Source: Streptomyces griseiscabiei
GTDB taxonomy: Bacteria > Actinomycetota > Actinomycetes > Streptomycetales > Streptomycetaceae
Direction: 5' to 3'
Assembly: GCF_020010925.1 (NCBI RefSeq)
Contig: NZ_JAGJBZ010000001.1
Span: forward strand, 3,575,001 to 3,639,000
DNA length: 64,000 bases
Shown here: positions 34,147 through 47,082 of the stretch, piece after piece
Layout: the number at the start of each line of letters is the position of its first letter
Position numbering within the stretch: position 1 is the first letter of the stretch
Notes under the pieces: model-generated
The model's database searches: none
Seen by the model: only the letters and a program-made list of their open reading frames with translations
Told to the model about the DNA's origin: nothing
Program-made: the position numbers and the translations under genes

Positions 34147-34291
34147 GAGAGGGCCTCCTGACACTGAAGCGCGACGAAGCCCCTGAGGCTAGGCCCACTC
34201 CCCCTCACCAGACCCCCACCCAGGTTCGCTATTTTGTTCGCCGCCGTCCTCACCGGCTCGTCATCAGTCCCGCACCCACAAGGAGCCGGCC

Positions 34292-35221
34292 GTGGAACCC
34301 GAGTCCCCGTCGTCGTCCGAGCCCGCCGTCACCACCTGCTACCGCCACCCGAAAGTGGAGTCGTACGTCCGCTGCACGCGCTGCGAGCGGTTCATCTGCC
34401 CGGACTGCATGCGGGACGCGGCCGTGGGCCACCAGTGCCCGGAGTGCGTGCAGGAGGGCGCGAGAACGGTCCGCCAGGCCCGTACGGCGTTCGGCGGCCG
34501 TATCTCGACCGTCCCGCTGGTGACGTACGTCCTCATCGGCCTGAACGTCGTCGCCTACGTCGCCGAACTCCTCCGCTCCACGGTCGTGGACGACTTCGCG
34601 ATGCTCGGCCGCGGCCTGCTCGGCGCGGACGGCCTCCACTACGTATGGCAGAGCACCTACCCGGCGGACTTCCGGCTCGAAGGCGTGATCGACGGCGAGT
34701 GGTACCGCCTGATCACCGGCGCCTTCCTCCATCTCCCGCCCACCGAGGGCACGTTCGGCATCCTGCACATCGTGATGAACATGGTCACGCTGTGGAACGT
34801 CGGCAGGATCGTCGAAGCCCAGCTCGGCCGCGCCCGCTATCTGGCCCTGTACCTGCTCTCCGCCCTCGGCGGCTCCGTCCTCGTCCTTCTCCTCGCCCCC
34901 GACGCCAGCACGGTCGGCGCCTCCGGCGCGATCTTCGGCGTCTGCACCGCCTACTACGTCCTGGCCCGCCGCCTGGGCGCCGACCCGGCCGGCATCAACC
35001 GCTTCATGGCGGGCCTGCTGGTGTGGCTGGTCATCTCGGCTGTCGTCACGTCCTGGCAGGGCCACCTCGGCGGCCTGATCACCGGCGGCCTGATCGCCCT
35101 CGGCTTCGCCTACGCGCCCCGGGACCGGCGGCGGGTGCCGGTGCAGGCGGGGGTGTGCGTCGCGGTGCTGGCGCTGCCGCTGGTGGCGGCGGTGGCGAGG
35201 GTCGCGGCGATGACGGGCTGA
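34292..35221 (+). CDS. Rhomboid intramembrane serine protease with N-terminal zinc-binding region
   Basis: A 309-residue rhomboid protease. The catalytic pair is Ser211 in GASGAIFG and His258 in GHLGG, with the structural HIVMNM helix near 160. Six or more hydrophobic segments start at residue 74. The first 55 residues hold a B-box-like zinc cluster (C16, H19, C28, C31, C36, C39, H47, C49, C52), a common head on actinobacterial rhomboids. GTG 34292 has AAGGAG six bases upstream. Substrates unknown. Confidence 0.92.
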   Translation: MEPESPSSSEPAVTTCYRHPKVESYVRCTRCERFICPDCMRDAAVGHQCPECVQEGARTVRQARTAFGGRISTVPLVTYVLIGLNVVAYVAELLRSTVVDDFAMLGRGLLGADGLHYVWQSTYPADFRLEGVIDGEWYRLITGAFLHLPPTEGTFGILHIVMNMVTLWNVGRIVEAQLGRARYLALYLLSALGGSVLVLLLAPDASTVGASGAIFGVCTAYYVLARRLGADPAGINRFMAGLLVWLVISAVVTSWQGHLGGLITGGLIALGFAYAPRDRRRVPVQAGVCVAVLALPLVAAVARVAAMTG

Positions 35222-35231
35222 CATGCGACGA

Positions 35232-35271
35232 CGCCCGCCCAGTAGTCCGGTCGGGGACTGGTGGGCGGGCG
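35232..35271 (+). terminator. Terminator hairpin after the rhomboid gene
   Basis: CGCCCGCCCAGTAGTCC (35232-35248) pairs with GGACTGGTGGGCGGGCG (35255-35271) with two internal mismatches and a six-base loop, starting 11 bases after the rhomboid stop. It lies between convergent genes and may also serve gltD. Confidence 0.7.
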
Positions 35272-35282
35272 CCGTCAGTGTT

Positions 35283-35300
35283 CCGTACGCCTTTGTACGG
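35283..35300 (-). terminator. Small hairpin downstream of gltD
   Basis: CCGTAC-GCCTTT-GTACGG, six-bp perfect arms, 54 bases past the gltD stop. Short, so a terminator role is only possible. Next to it, the 17-mer GGTCAGAGCTGGGTCAG is repeated at 35320-35336 and 35341-35357, the second copy containing the gltD stop codon. Confidence 0.4.
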
Positions 35301-35353
35301 GACGTCTGTCGACCCGGCGGGTCAGAGCTGGGTCAGCGCTGGTCAGAGCTGGG

Positions 35354-36806
35354 TCAGACCATCAGGGAGCGGTCCGTGGGCCGGATCGGGGCCGGGAGTT
35401 CGCTCGCCCCCGTCAGGAAGCGGTCGCAGCCCTGGGCGGCCGAGCGGCCCTCGGCGATCGCCCAGACGATGAGGGACTGGCCGCGGCCCGCGTCACCGGC
35501 GACGAAGACGCCGGGGACGTTGGTCTGGAACTCCGCGTCGCGGGCGATGTTGCCGCGCTCGTCGAGGTCCAGGCCGAACTGGTCGACCAGGCCGTTCTCG
35601 CGGTCGGTGCCGGTGAAGCCCATCGCCAGCGTGACCAGCTGGGCGGGGATCTTCCGCTCCGTGCCCGGCTTCTGCGTCAGCTTGCCGTCGACGAACTCGA
35701 CCTCGACGAGGTGCAGGGACTGGACGTTGCCGTCCTCGTCGCCCTCGAAGTGGGTGGTGGAGACGGAGTAGACCCGCTCGCCGCCCTCCTCGTGCGCCGA
35801 GGTGACCTTGTAGAGCATCGGGAAGGTCGGCCACGGCTGGTTCGGGGCACGGTCCTCGCCCGGCTGCGGCATGATCTCCAGCTGGGTGACGGAGGCCGCG
35901 CCCTGGCGGTGGGCGGTGCCCACGCAGTCCGCGCCGGTGTCGCCGCCGCCGATGACCACGACGTGCTTGCCCTCGGCCGTGATGGGGGGCGCCACGAAGT
36001 CGCCCTCCTGCACCTTGTTGGCCAGCGGCAGGTACTCCATGGCCTGGTGGATACCGGCCAGCTCGCGGCCGGGGACCGGGAGATCACGGGCGGCGGTGGC
36101 ACCGGCCGCGATCACGACGGCGTCGTACCGCTTCTTCAGGTCCGTGGCCTTGAGGTCGCGGCCGATCTCGATGCCGGTCCGGAAGCGGGTGCCCTCCGCG
36201 CGCATCTGCTCGATACGGCGGTTGATGTGCCGCTTCTCCATCTTGAACTCGGGGATGCCGTAGCGGAGCAGACCACCGATGCGGTCCGCGCGCTCGTACA
36301 CCGCGACCGTGTGACCGGCCCGGGTCAGCTGCTGGGCGGCGGCCAGACCCGCCGGGCCCGAGCCGATGACCGCGACCGTCTTGCCGGAGAGACGCTCCGG
36401 GGCCTGGGGCGCGACGTCGCCGCTGTCCCACGCCTTGTCGATGATCGAGACCTCGACGTTCTTGATGGTGACGGCCGGCTGGTTGATGCCGAGCACACAC
36501 GCCGACTCGCAGGGAGCGGGGCACAGACGGCCCGTGAACTCCGGGAAGTTGTTCGTCGCGTGCAGGCGCTCGCTCGCCGCCGCCCAGTCCTCGCGGTAGG
36601 CGTAGTCGTTCCACTCGGGGATGAGGTTCCCGAGCGGACAGCCGTTGTGGCAGAACGGGATGCCGCAGTCCATGCAGCGCGACGCCTGCTTGCTGATGAT
36701 CGGCAGCAGGGAGCCGGGGACGTAGACCTCGTTCCAGTCCTTCAGCCGTACGTCGACGGGGCGGGACTTGGCGACCTCGCGCCCGTGGTTGAGGAAGCCC
36801 TTCGGG

Positions 36807-36814
<8 letters not shown>
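35354..36814 (-). CDS. gltD: Glutamate synthase (NADPH) small subunit
   Basis: A 486-residue FAD/iron-sulfur subunit of GOGAT passing NADPH electrons to GltB. N-terminal cysteines C47, C50, C55 and C59 ([14 protein letters not shown]) bind a 4Fe-4S cluster, with a second cysteine set in [14 protein letters not shown] site [14 protein letters not shown] and NADPH site [14 protein letters not shown] follow. The ATG at 36814 overlaps the gltB stop by eight bases, so expression is coupled. Confidence 0.97.
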
Positions 36815-41429
<4,615 letters not shown>

Positions 41430-41491
41430 CGGCTCTCCCGTCGTCGTCATCTGGCATATGTGATTGCCGAGGGACGACGTTGGCCCTCTGC

Positions 41492-41531
41492 GTAATAGCG
41501 CGGTAATAGCGCAAAATTTCGTGCAGGTTAC
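41492..41531 (-). promoter_or_regulatory. gltB leader: 11-bp tandem repeat and GlnR-like half box
   Basis: On the plus strand GTAATAGCGC(G) is repeated at 41492-41502 and 41503-41512, exactly one helical turn apart. Immediately beyond, read on the minus strand, GTAAC-CTGCAC-GAAAT (41531 to 41516) fits one half of the GlnR consensus gTnAC-n6-GaAAc. The elements lie 63-102 bases before the gltB start, the right place for a promoter-proximal site. Confidence 0.45.
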
Positions 41532-41637
41532 ATGATGGAACGGTTCTCGGGAACCGGATACTTCGTCCCAACATGCGGACGCCACGGGCGCGGATGGGTG
41601 TGCGCTCGGCGGCGTGATCAAACGCGATCAAAGGGAG

Positions 41638-41666
41638 TCGACCGGACAGATCGATGTCGGTCGACC
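41638..41666. repeat. Short inverted repeat in the gltB upstream region
   Basis: GTCGACCG at 41638-41645 and its complement CGGTCGAC at 41659-41666 flank a 13-base spacer. Either an operator or a weak hairpin; no partner protein can be named. Confidence 0.4.
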
Positions 41667-41752
41667 GAGGGGGCGCAGGGGGCGCCGTCGCCCACTGCTT
41701 CAGGTGCTGTACAGGCGTCGTTGCCTGCGGCGCTTACGGCTCATGCCCAGCG

Positions 41753-41790
41753 GTTAAGCATTCGAAACCGCGCGGTAACGACTACTTATG
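41753..41790. promoter_or_regulatory. GlnR-like binding box upstream of gltB
   Basis: The segment reads GTTAA-n6-GAAAC-n6-GTAAC-n6-TTATG. The Streptomyces GlnR consensus is gTnAC-n6-GaAAc-n6-GtnAC-n6-GaAAc. Two of the four elements match fully, the first at four of five, and the last is poor; all spacings are exact. It lies 324-361 bases before the gltB start and just past the stop of the VIT1 gene, so gltBD is the natural target. This suggests nitrogen control of GOGAT by GlnR. Confidence 0.6.
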
Positions 41791-41821
41791 CGGTCCCGCG
41801 CATACGTAGCCATCCGACCCA

Positions 41822-42550
41822 TCATACGGCCGCGCCGATCAGACTGCCCAGGGCGTACGTCACACCCGCCGCCGCGCCCCCGAGAGCCAGCTGCCGGAGC
41901 CCGCTGAACCACCAGCTCCTGGCCGTCACCCTGGCCACCACCGCCCCGCACCCGAAGAGCCCCGCGAGCGCCACCAGCACGGCGGGCCACAGCGCGCCCG
42001 CGCCGAGCAGATACGGCAGTACGGGCAGCAGGGCCCCGAGCGCGAAGGCGCCGAAACTCGACACGGCAGCGACGGCCGGCGACGGGAGGTCGCCTGGGTC
42101 GACACCCAGCTCCTCACGGGCATGGATCTCCAGCGCCCGCTCCGGATCGCGCGACAACTGCCTCGCCACCTCCCGCGCGAGCCCGGCCTCGACCCCACGA
42201 CTCACGTAGAGCGCCGCCAGTTCCTCCTCCTCGTCCTGGGGGTGCTTGCGCAACTCCCGGCGCTCGACGTCGAGTTCGGCCTCGACCAGTTCGCGCTGCG
42301 AGGCCACGGAGGTGTATTCGCCGGCGGCCATGGAGAAGGCCCCGGCGGCGAGCCCCGCGAGTCCGGCGACGACCACCGCCTCCCGGCCGGCCGTCCCGCC
42401 CGCGACACCGGTCATCAGCGCCAGATTGGACACGAGCCCGTCCATCGCCCCGAACACGGCGGGCCGCAGCCAGCCGCCGTTCACGTCCCGGTGGGTGTGG
42501 TTGTCGCGGTGCGCCTCGTGCAACGCGGCTTCGGTGTCGATGATCGCCAC
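41822..42550 (-). CDS. VIT1/CCC1-family transporter
   Basis: A 242-residue membrane protein of the vacuolar-iron-transporter family (VIT1/CCC1/Nodulin-21). The core is seen in LRPAVFGAMDGLVSNLALMTGVAGG and GLAAGAFSMAAGEYTSVASQRELVEAE; the glutamate-rich middle segment (about 85-125) is the cytoplasmic metal-binding loop, and three hydrophobic segments close the protein. Substrate is probably Fe2+ or Mn2+ efflux. I start at GTG 42550, seven bases after AAGGAAG; a GTG 21 bases upstream is in frame. Confidence 0.88.
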   Translation of the reverse strand: MAIIDTEAALHEAHRDNHTHRDVNGGWLRPAVFGAMDGLVSNLALMTGVAGGTAGREAVVVAGLAGLAAGAFSMAAGEYTSVASQRELVEAELDVERRELRKHPQDEEEELAALYVSRGVEAGLAREVARQLSRDPERALEIHAREELGVDPGDLPSPAVAAVSSFGAFALGALLPVLPYLLGAGALWPAVLVALAGLFGCGAVVARVTARSWWFSGLRQLALGGAAAGVTYALGSLIGAAV

Positions 42551-42810
42551 GATCCGGCTTCCTTTCCTCACGCTTCCGACCTCGAACGTACGCTCGGAAA
42601 ATCGCTTCTGCCAGCAAGGAAGGCCGTACTTACCAGGGTGCGACGCTGTTCGAGAAACCGTATCCGCTCATTCGTACATGGGCCTGCACAGATGTCGACC
42701 GGGTGATACGTGAGCGTTCCGCGCGCCGCCGGGCCGCCCGGTGTGGGAGAGATCTTCACAGCGAAAGCCGGCACATCCTCAGAGCGGATCGACCGCCCAT
42801 CGGGCCGGAC

Positions 42811-42836
42811 CTGCCCACGGGTCCTGCCCACGGGTC
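42811..42836 (+). repeat. 13-bp tandem repeat before the ADP-ribosylglycohydrolase operon
   Basis: CTGCCCACGGGTC is repeated head to tail at 42811-42823 and 42824-42836, ending 13 bases before the first start codon. It is part of the 299-bp divergent gap (42551-42849), in which I see no other clear element. Confidence 0.5.
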
Positions 42837-42849
42837 AGAGAGGCGTCCT

Positions 42850-43956
42850 ATGCCTTCCATCGCCTGCATTCCCCCGGCCCCGGCGTCCGGCGACGCCGCC
42901 GATCTGCGTGAGCGGGCACGCGGGGCCATGCTCGGGCTCGCCGTCGGGGACGCGCTGGGGGCGCCCGCCGAGAACATGAAGCCCTCCGAGATCCGCGCAC
43001 GCTGGGGGCGCATCACCGGGTACGTGGCCGAGAACCCCTCGGGCACGGACGACACCGAGTACGCCATCTTCTCCGGGCTGCTGCTGGCCCGGCACGGCTC
43101 GGCGCTCACGGTCGCCCATGTGGAGACGGCCTGGCACCAGTGGATCGCGGACCTGGACGAGGGCCCGTTCCGGGGCGCGGGCTTCAGCGAACGCGGCACC
43201 CTGGAGAACCTCCGCCGGGGCCTCGCCGCGCCGATCTCCGCCCAGCACCGGCACGCCTGGAGCGACGGCCTGGCCATGCGCGCTGCCCCTTTCGGTGTCT
43301 TCGCGGCGGGCCGCCCCGCGGAGGCCGCCCGGCTGGTCGCCGTCGACGGCTCGGTCAGCCACGACGGCGAGGGCATCTACGGCGGCCAGGCGGTCGCGGC
43401 GGGAGTGGCGGCGGCGATGGCGGGCGCCCCGACGATCGCGGTCGTGGCCTCCGCCCTCGCCGTCGTCCCCGACGACTCCTGGACGGCCCGTTCCCTGCGC
43501 CGGGCGGTGGCCGTCGCCCATCGCGGCGAACGCGCGGTCCGCTCCGCCGTCGTCATCGGCGGCTACCCCTGGACCGACCTCGCCCCCGAGGCCGTCGCCC
43601 TCGCCTTCGGCGCCTACGCGGCGGCCGACGGCGACTTCACCGAGTCCGTGCTGACGGCGGTGAACATGGGCCGCGACGCCGACACGACCGCCGCCGTCGC
43701 CGGCGCGCTGGCCGGAGCGACCCGGGGCGCGTCCGCGATCCCGCCCGAGTGGACCAGCGCCATCGGCCCGGCACGAGGCAGCTGCCTCCCCTCCATGGCC
43801 GGCCACCACGTCCTGGACGTGGCCGAACTCCTGGTACCGGGCGAGTGCGGCAAGTGGGCCACCACGACAACCCCCCTCCATCGCGAGGAACGGCCCACCC
43901 CACCCCCGACCGCCTTCACCCTGGCCCCGGCCCCCACCTCGGAGACCCCCACATGA
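42850..43956 (+). CDS. ADP-ribosylglycohydrolase family protein, paralogue 1
   Basis: A 368-residue DraG/ARH-type protein with complete metal sites: GLAVGDALGAPAE near 29-41, T66-D67-D68 (GTDDTEY) and D276-A-D278-T279 (NMGRDADTTAAVAGALAG). Such enzymes remove ADP-ribose from proteins, nucleic acids or small molecules using two Mg ions. The last 45 residues are a proline/threonine-rich tail. ATG 42850 has AGAGAGG upstream. It is the first of four coupled paralogues; the stop overlaps the next start (ATGA). Confidence 0.9.
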   Translation: MPSIACIPPAPASGDAADLRERARGAMLGLAVGDALGAPAENMKPSEIRARWGRITGYVAENPSGTDDTEYAIFSGLLLARHGSALTVAHVETAWHQWIADLDEGPFRGAGFSERGTLENLRRGLAAPISAQHRHAWSDGLAMRAAPFGVFAAGRPAEAARLVAVDGSVSHDGEGIYGGQAVAAGVAAAMAGAPTIAVVASALAVVPDDSWTARSLRRAVAVAHRGERAVRSAVVIGGYPWTDLAPEAVALAFGAYAAADGDFTESVLTAVNMGRDADTTAAVAGALAGATRGASAIPPEWTSAIGPARGSCLPSMAGHHVLDVAELLVPGECGKWATTTTPLHREERPTPPPTAFTLAPAPTSETPT

Positions 43957-45881
43957 CCCCACCGACACCGTGGGAGGAGACCACCCCCCTCACCACACCC
44001 GGCGGTACCGATCCCACGACCACGGCGAAGCGGACCGCCACCGACGAACTCACGACCACACCCGAGCCGACCGCAGCCGAACCCACGACCACGGCGAGGC
44101 CGACCGACCCCGCCCTCACGGTGCCGACGAAGCGAGCCGACACCGAGGACACGGTCGCGGCGAAGCCGACCGGCACCGAACGCAGGGGCGCGGCGAAGTC
44201 GACAGGTACCGGAGAGACGGTCCCGGCGAAGCCGACCGGGCGCGGACGGAGGGACGTGGCGAGGCCGACCGGCACCGAACCCACGGCGGGAGCGAGGCCG
44301 GCCGACATCGAAGACACGGTCGTGGCGAAGCCGACCGGCACCGAACGCAGGGGCGCGGCGAAGTCGACAGGTACCGGAGAGACGGTCCCGGCGAAGCCGA
44401 CCGGGCGCGGACGGAGGGACGTGGCGAGGCCGACCGGCACCGAACCCACGGCGGGAGCAAGGCCGGCCGACATCGAAGACACGGTCGTGGCGAAGCCGAC
44501 CGGTGACGAACTCGGAGGCGCGGCGGAGCCGACCGGGCGCGGACGGACGATCATGGCGAAGCCGACCGGAAGCGGACGGACGATCGTGGCGGAGCCGGTC
44601 GCCCCCCGACCCGCGGTCGCCGACGGCGAGGACGCCCCACAGGGGCCACCCGCACCCGACGACGAAACCCGCACGGGCGGTGCGGGTGGGAACGACGAAC
44701 CGGCCGAAGGCGAAGCCGAGGCCGGCAGGGCCACGCGCCTCGGCACGCCGCACCCCCCGGCGGGCCGACGTATCGAGGGCCTCCTCCTCGGCCTCGCCGC
44801 GGGCGACGCCGCCGGCTGGCCCGCCGCCCGCCACCGCGCCGCCCGTATGCCGGAGTGGACCCGCCGCCTCACCCGCGAACTCGACACCTTCGCCGAGCAG
44901 AACGCCACCACCACCCTCCCCGTCCCCATCGCCCTCAACCAGCCCCCCGAGCCCCTCCGCCTCGGCCCCTCCGACGACGCGGAATGGGCGGCCTTCGCCG
45001 CGGAGTCCCTGCTCCGCGCGGCCGACACCGCCGCCCTGGGCGACCTCAGCCTCGAACGCCGCACCCGCGCCTCGATCGACCTCTCCTGGAACGCCGTCGC
45101 CAGCGAGATCGCCGCGGCAGCGGAACGCGCCCCCGAGGTCGAGTCCGCCGTGCTCCCCCTGCGCGCCCGTATCTCCGTACGCGCCGGCCTCGGCAACCTC
45201 GCCACCGGCCTGCGCCCACCCGCCACCGGCCACGACAACCCGCACTACTTCGACGACGCGGCCTGTGTCCGCGCCTGCGTCCTGGCCGTGGCCCACCCCG
45301 GCGACCCGCACCGCGCCGCCGACCTCGCCGAGTTCGACGCCCGCTACACCCAGGACGGCGACGGCGTGCACGGCGCCCGCGCGATGGCCGCCGCGCTCGC
45401 GCTGGCGCTCGTCGGCGCGGACGTCGACGACTGCACGGCGGCGGCCCTCGCCGAACTCCCCGCCGGGACGGAGATCGGCCGCAACGCCCGCCACGCCCTG
45501 GACCTCGCCCACCGCCACAAAAGAGAAGGAACATTCGCTCTGGTCCCGCTCCTGGAGCACCAGATCGTCGACCACGTCTACAGCTACGGCATCGCCGCCG
45601 CCGAGACCGTCCCCGTGGCCCTCGCCCTGGCCACCGCCGCCCGGGGCCGGATCGCCGAGGCCGTCCCCGCCGCCGCCTGTCTCTCCCGCGTCGCCGACTC
45701 CGCCCCGGCCCTGGCCGGCGCCCTGACCGGCGCGCTCAGCGGCGGCACCGCCGTCCCGGACACCTGGCGGGACGCCTGCCGCACCCTCTCCGGCTGCGCG
45801 CTCCCCCGCCTCACCGGCACCGATCTCGTACACCTCGCCGAACTTCTCGCAGCCACGGAACTCGCCGCCCCAGGAGGATGA
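43953..45881 (+). CDS. ADP-ribosylglycohydrolase family protein, paralogue 2, with repeat-rich N-terminus
   Basis: A 642-residue protein. Residues 1-265 are low-complexity, built from variants of KPTGTE/ARPTG/AKPTG and including two near-identical 55-residue units. The ADP-ribosylglycohydrolase core begins near 270 (IEGLLLGLAAGDAAGWPAA). The first metal motif is S340-D341-D342, but the C-terminal DxDT motif is degraded: position 580 is Val where Asp is expected, and only D582 remains. Catalysis is therefore doubtful; it may bind ADP-ribose or act as a scaffold. It is coupled to its neighbours by ATGA at the start. Confidence 0.82.
   Translation: MTPPTPWEETTPLTTPGGTDPTTTAKRTATDELTTTPEPTAAEPTTTARPTDPALTVPTKRADTEDTVAAKPTGTERRGAAKSTGTGETVPAKPTGRGRRDVARPTGTEPTAGARPADIEDTVVAKPTGTERRGAAKSTGTGETVPAKPTGRGRRDVARPTGTEPTAGARPADIEDTVVAKPTGDELGGAAEPTGRGRTIMAKPTGSGRTIVAEPVAPRPAVADGEDAPQGPPAPDDETRTGGAGGNDEPAEGEAEAGRATRLGTPHPPAGRRIEGLLLGLAAGDAAGWPAARHRAARMPEWTRRLTRELDTFAEQNATTTLPVPIALNQPPEPLRLGPSDDAEWAAFAAESLLRAADTAALGDLSLERRTRASIDLSWNAVASEIAAAAERAPEVESAVLPLRARISVRAGLGNLATGLRPPATGHDNPHYFDDAACVRACVLAVAHPGDPHRAADLAEFDARYTQDGDGVHGARAMAAALALALVGADVDDCTAAALAELPAGTEIGRNARHALDLAHRHKREGTFALVPLLEHQIVDHVYSYGIAAAETVPVALALATAARGRIAEAVPAAACLSRVADSAPALAGALTGALSGGTAVPDTWRDACRTLSGCALPRLTGTDLVHLAELLAATELAAPGG
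44172..44501 (+). repeat. 165-bp in-frame tandem duplication
   Basis: Two consecutive 165-bp units (44172-44336 and 44337-44501) differ at one base (G to A in the second). Each encodes the same 55 residues, from GTERRGAAKSTG to EDTVVAKPT, so the difference is silent or nearly so. The similarity also continues upstream of the first unit at lower identity, suggesting older duplications. The near-perfect identity indicates a recent event or active copy-number change. Confidence 0.93.
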
Positions 45882-45888
45882 TTCGGGC

Positions 45889-47082
45889 ATGACGCCCCCA
45901 ACCGAACCCCCCACCGCAGCGCCCCGCGAAACGCGGACCCCCGCCGCGACCCTCGAAGAACGCATCACCGGAGCCCTCGTCGGCGCGGCCGTCGGCGACG
46001 CCCTCGGCGGCCCGGTCGAGGGCTACACCCCGGAGCAGATCCTCGAACGCCACGGTGGCCGCGTCCACGGCGTCGTCGGCCCCTGGAACGGCGACGACTG
46101 GCGCACCGCCCGCCCCATCGCCCCGTACCACAAGGGCGACGGCCACGTCACCGACGACACCTTGATGACCCATGCGCTGGTACGGGTGTACGACCGGGTC
46201 CGCGACCACCTCGACGCCTACTCCGTCGCCGAGCACCTGGTGCCGGACATGATGACGACTCCGCGCTGGATCCCCGAACTGGAGGCGGAGGCCCTCCCCC
46301 TCCAACGGGTCTTCCTCGCCGAGAAGTGGCTCGTCGCCCGCATCCACTACGGCCACATCGACCCGCGCGAGGCCGGCACCGGCAACATCGTCAACTGCGG
46401 CGCCGCGATGTACATGGCCCCGGTCGGCCTGGTCAACGCGGCCGACGCGCCCGGCGCGTACGCCGAGGCGCTGGACGTCGCGGGCGCCCACCAGTCGTCG
46501 TACGGCAGGGAGGCGGCGGGCGTGTTCGCGGCGGCGGTCGCGGCGGCGTGCACGCCGGGCGCGACCGCGGAGTCGGTGATCGAGACCGCGCTGGCCCTGG
46601 CGAAGGACGGCACCCGCGCGGCGATCGAGGCGGTGTGCGAAACGGCCCGCCGTCACACGGACTTCGAGTCGGCACTACGACCGCTGCGCGAGGCGGTCAC
46701 CCCGTTCGACACGGTCGGCCCCGACTACCGCACCCCCTCCCTCGGCGCCCGCCGCCCCTCCCGCCTCCACGCGATCGAGGAACTCCCCATCGCGCTCGGC
46801 ATGTTGCTCGTGGCCCGCGGCGACTACCGGCACGCGGTGCTGGGTTCGGTGAACTACGGCCGCGACTGCGACTCGATCGCCACGATGGCCGGTGCCCTGG
46901 CGGGCGCGCTGGGCTCGGAGATCCCGTCCGACTGGGCCAAGACGGTGGCGGAGGCCAGCCGTCTGGACCTGCACGCCCCCGCCGCGACCCTGGCGGAGGT
47001 CACCCGCCAGATCCACGCCCAGGACGTACGGCGCCGCCGCGCCCACGAGTCCGCCTTCGCCACGCTGGTCTCTCTCCGGTGA
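45889..47082 (+). CDS. ADP-ribosylglycohydrolase family protein, paralogue 3
   Basis: A 397-residue paralogue with intact ligands: GAAVGDALGGPVEG near 33-46, T88-D89-D90 (HVTDDTLMT) and D326-C-D328-S (NYGRDCDSIATMAGALAG). The insertion with WNGDDWRTARP and the long MMTTPRWIPELEAE helix distinguishes it from paralogue 1. AGGAGG lies about a dozen bases before ATG 45889, and the stop overlaps the next start. Of the four, this and paralogue 1 look most likely to be active hydrolases. Confidence 0.9.
   Translation: MTPPTEPPTAAPRETRTPAATLEERITGALVGAAVGDALGGPVEGYTPEQILERHGGRVHGVVGPWNGDDWRTARPIAPYHKGDGHVTDDTLMTHALVRVYDRVRDHLDAYSVAEHLVPDMMTTPRWIPELEAEALPLQRVFLAEKWLVARIHYGHIDPREAGTGNIVNCGAAMYMAPVGLVNAADAPGAYAEALDVAGAHQSSYGREAAGVFAAAVAAACTPGATAESVIETALALAKDGTRAAIEAVCETARRHTDFESALRPLREAVTPFDTVGPDYRTPSLGARRPSRLHAIEELPIALGMLLVARGDYRHAVLGSVNYGRDCDSIATMAGALAGALGSEIPSDWAKTVAEASRLDLHAPAATLAEVTRQIHAQDVRRRRAHESAFATLVSLR

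Noticed and set aside
44000..44620. CRISPR or promoter-type array suggested by repeated sequence
   Set aside because: The repeats are in frame, adjacent without spacers, and encode a protein repeat inside a coding sequence.
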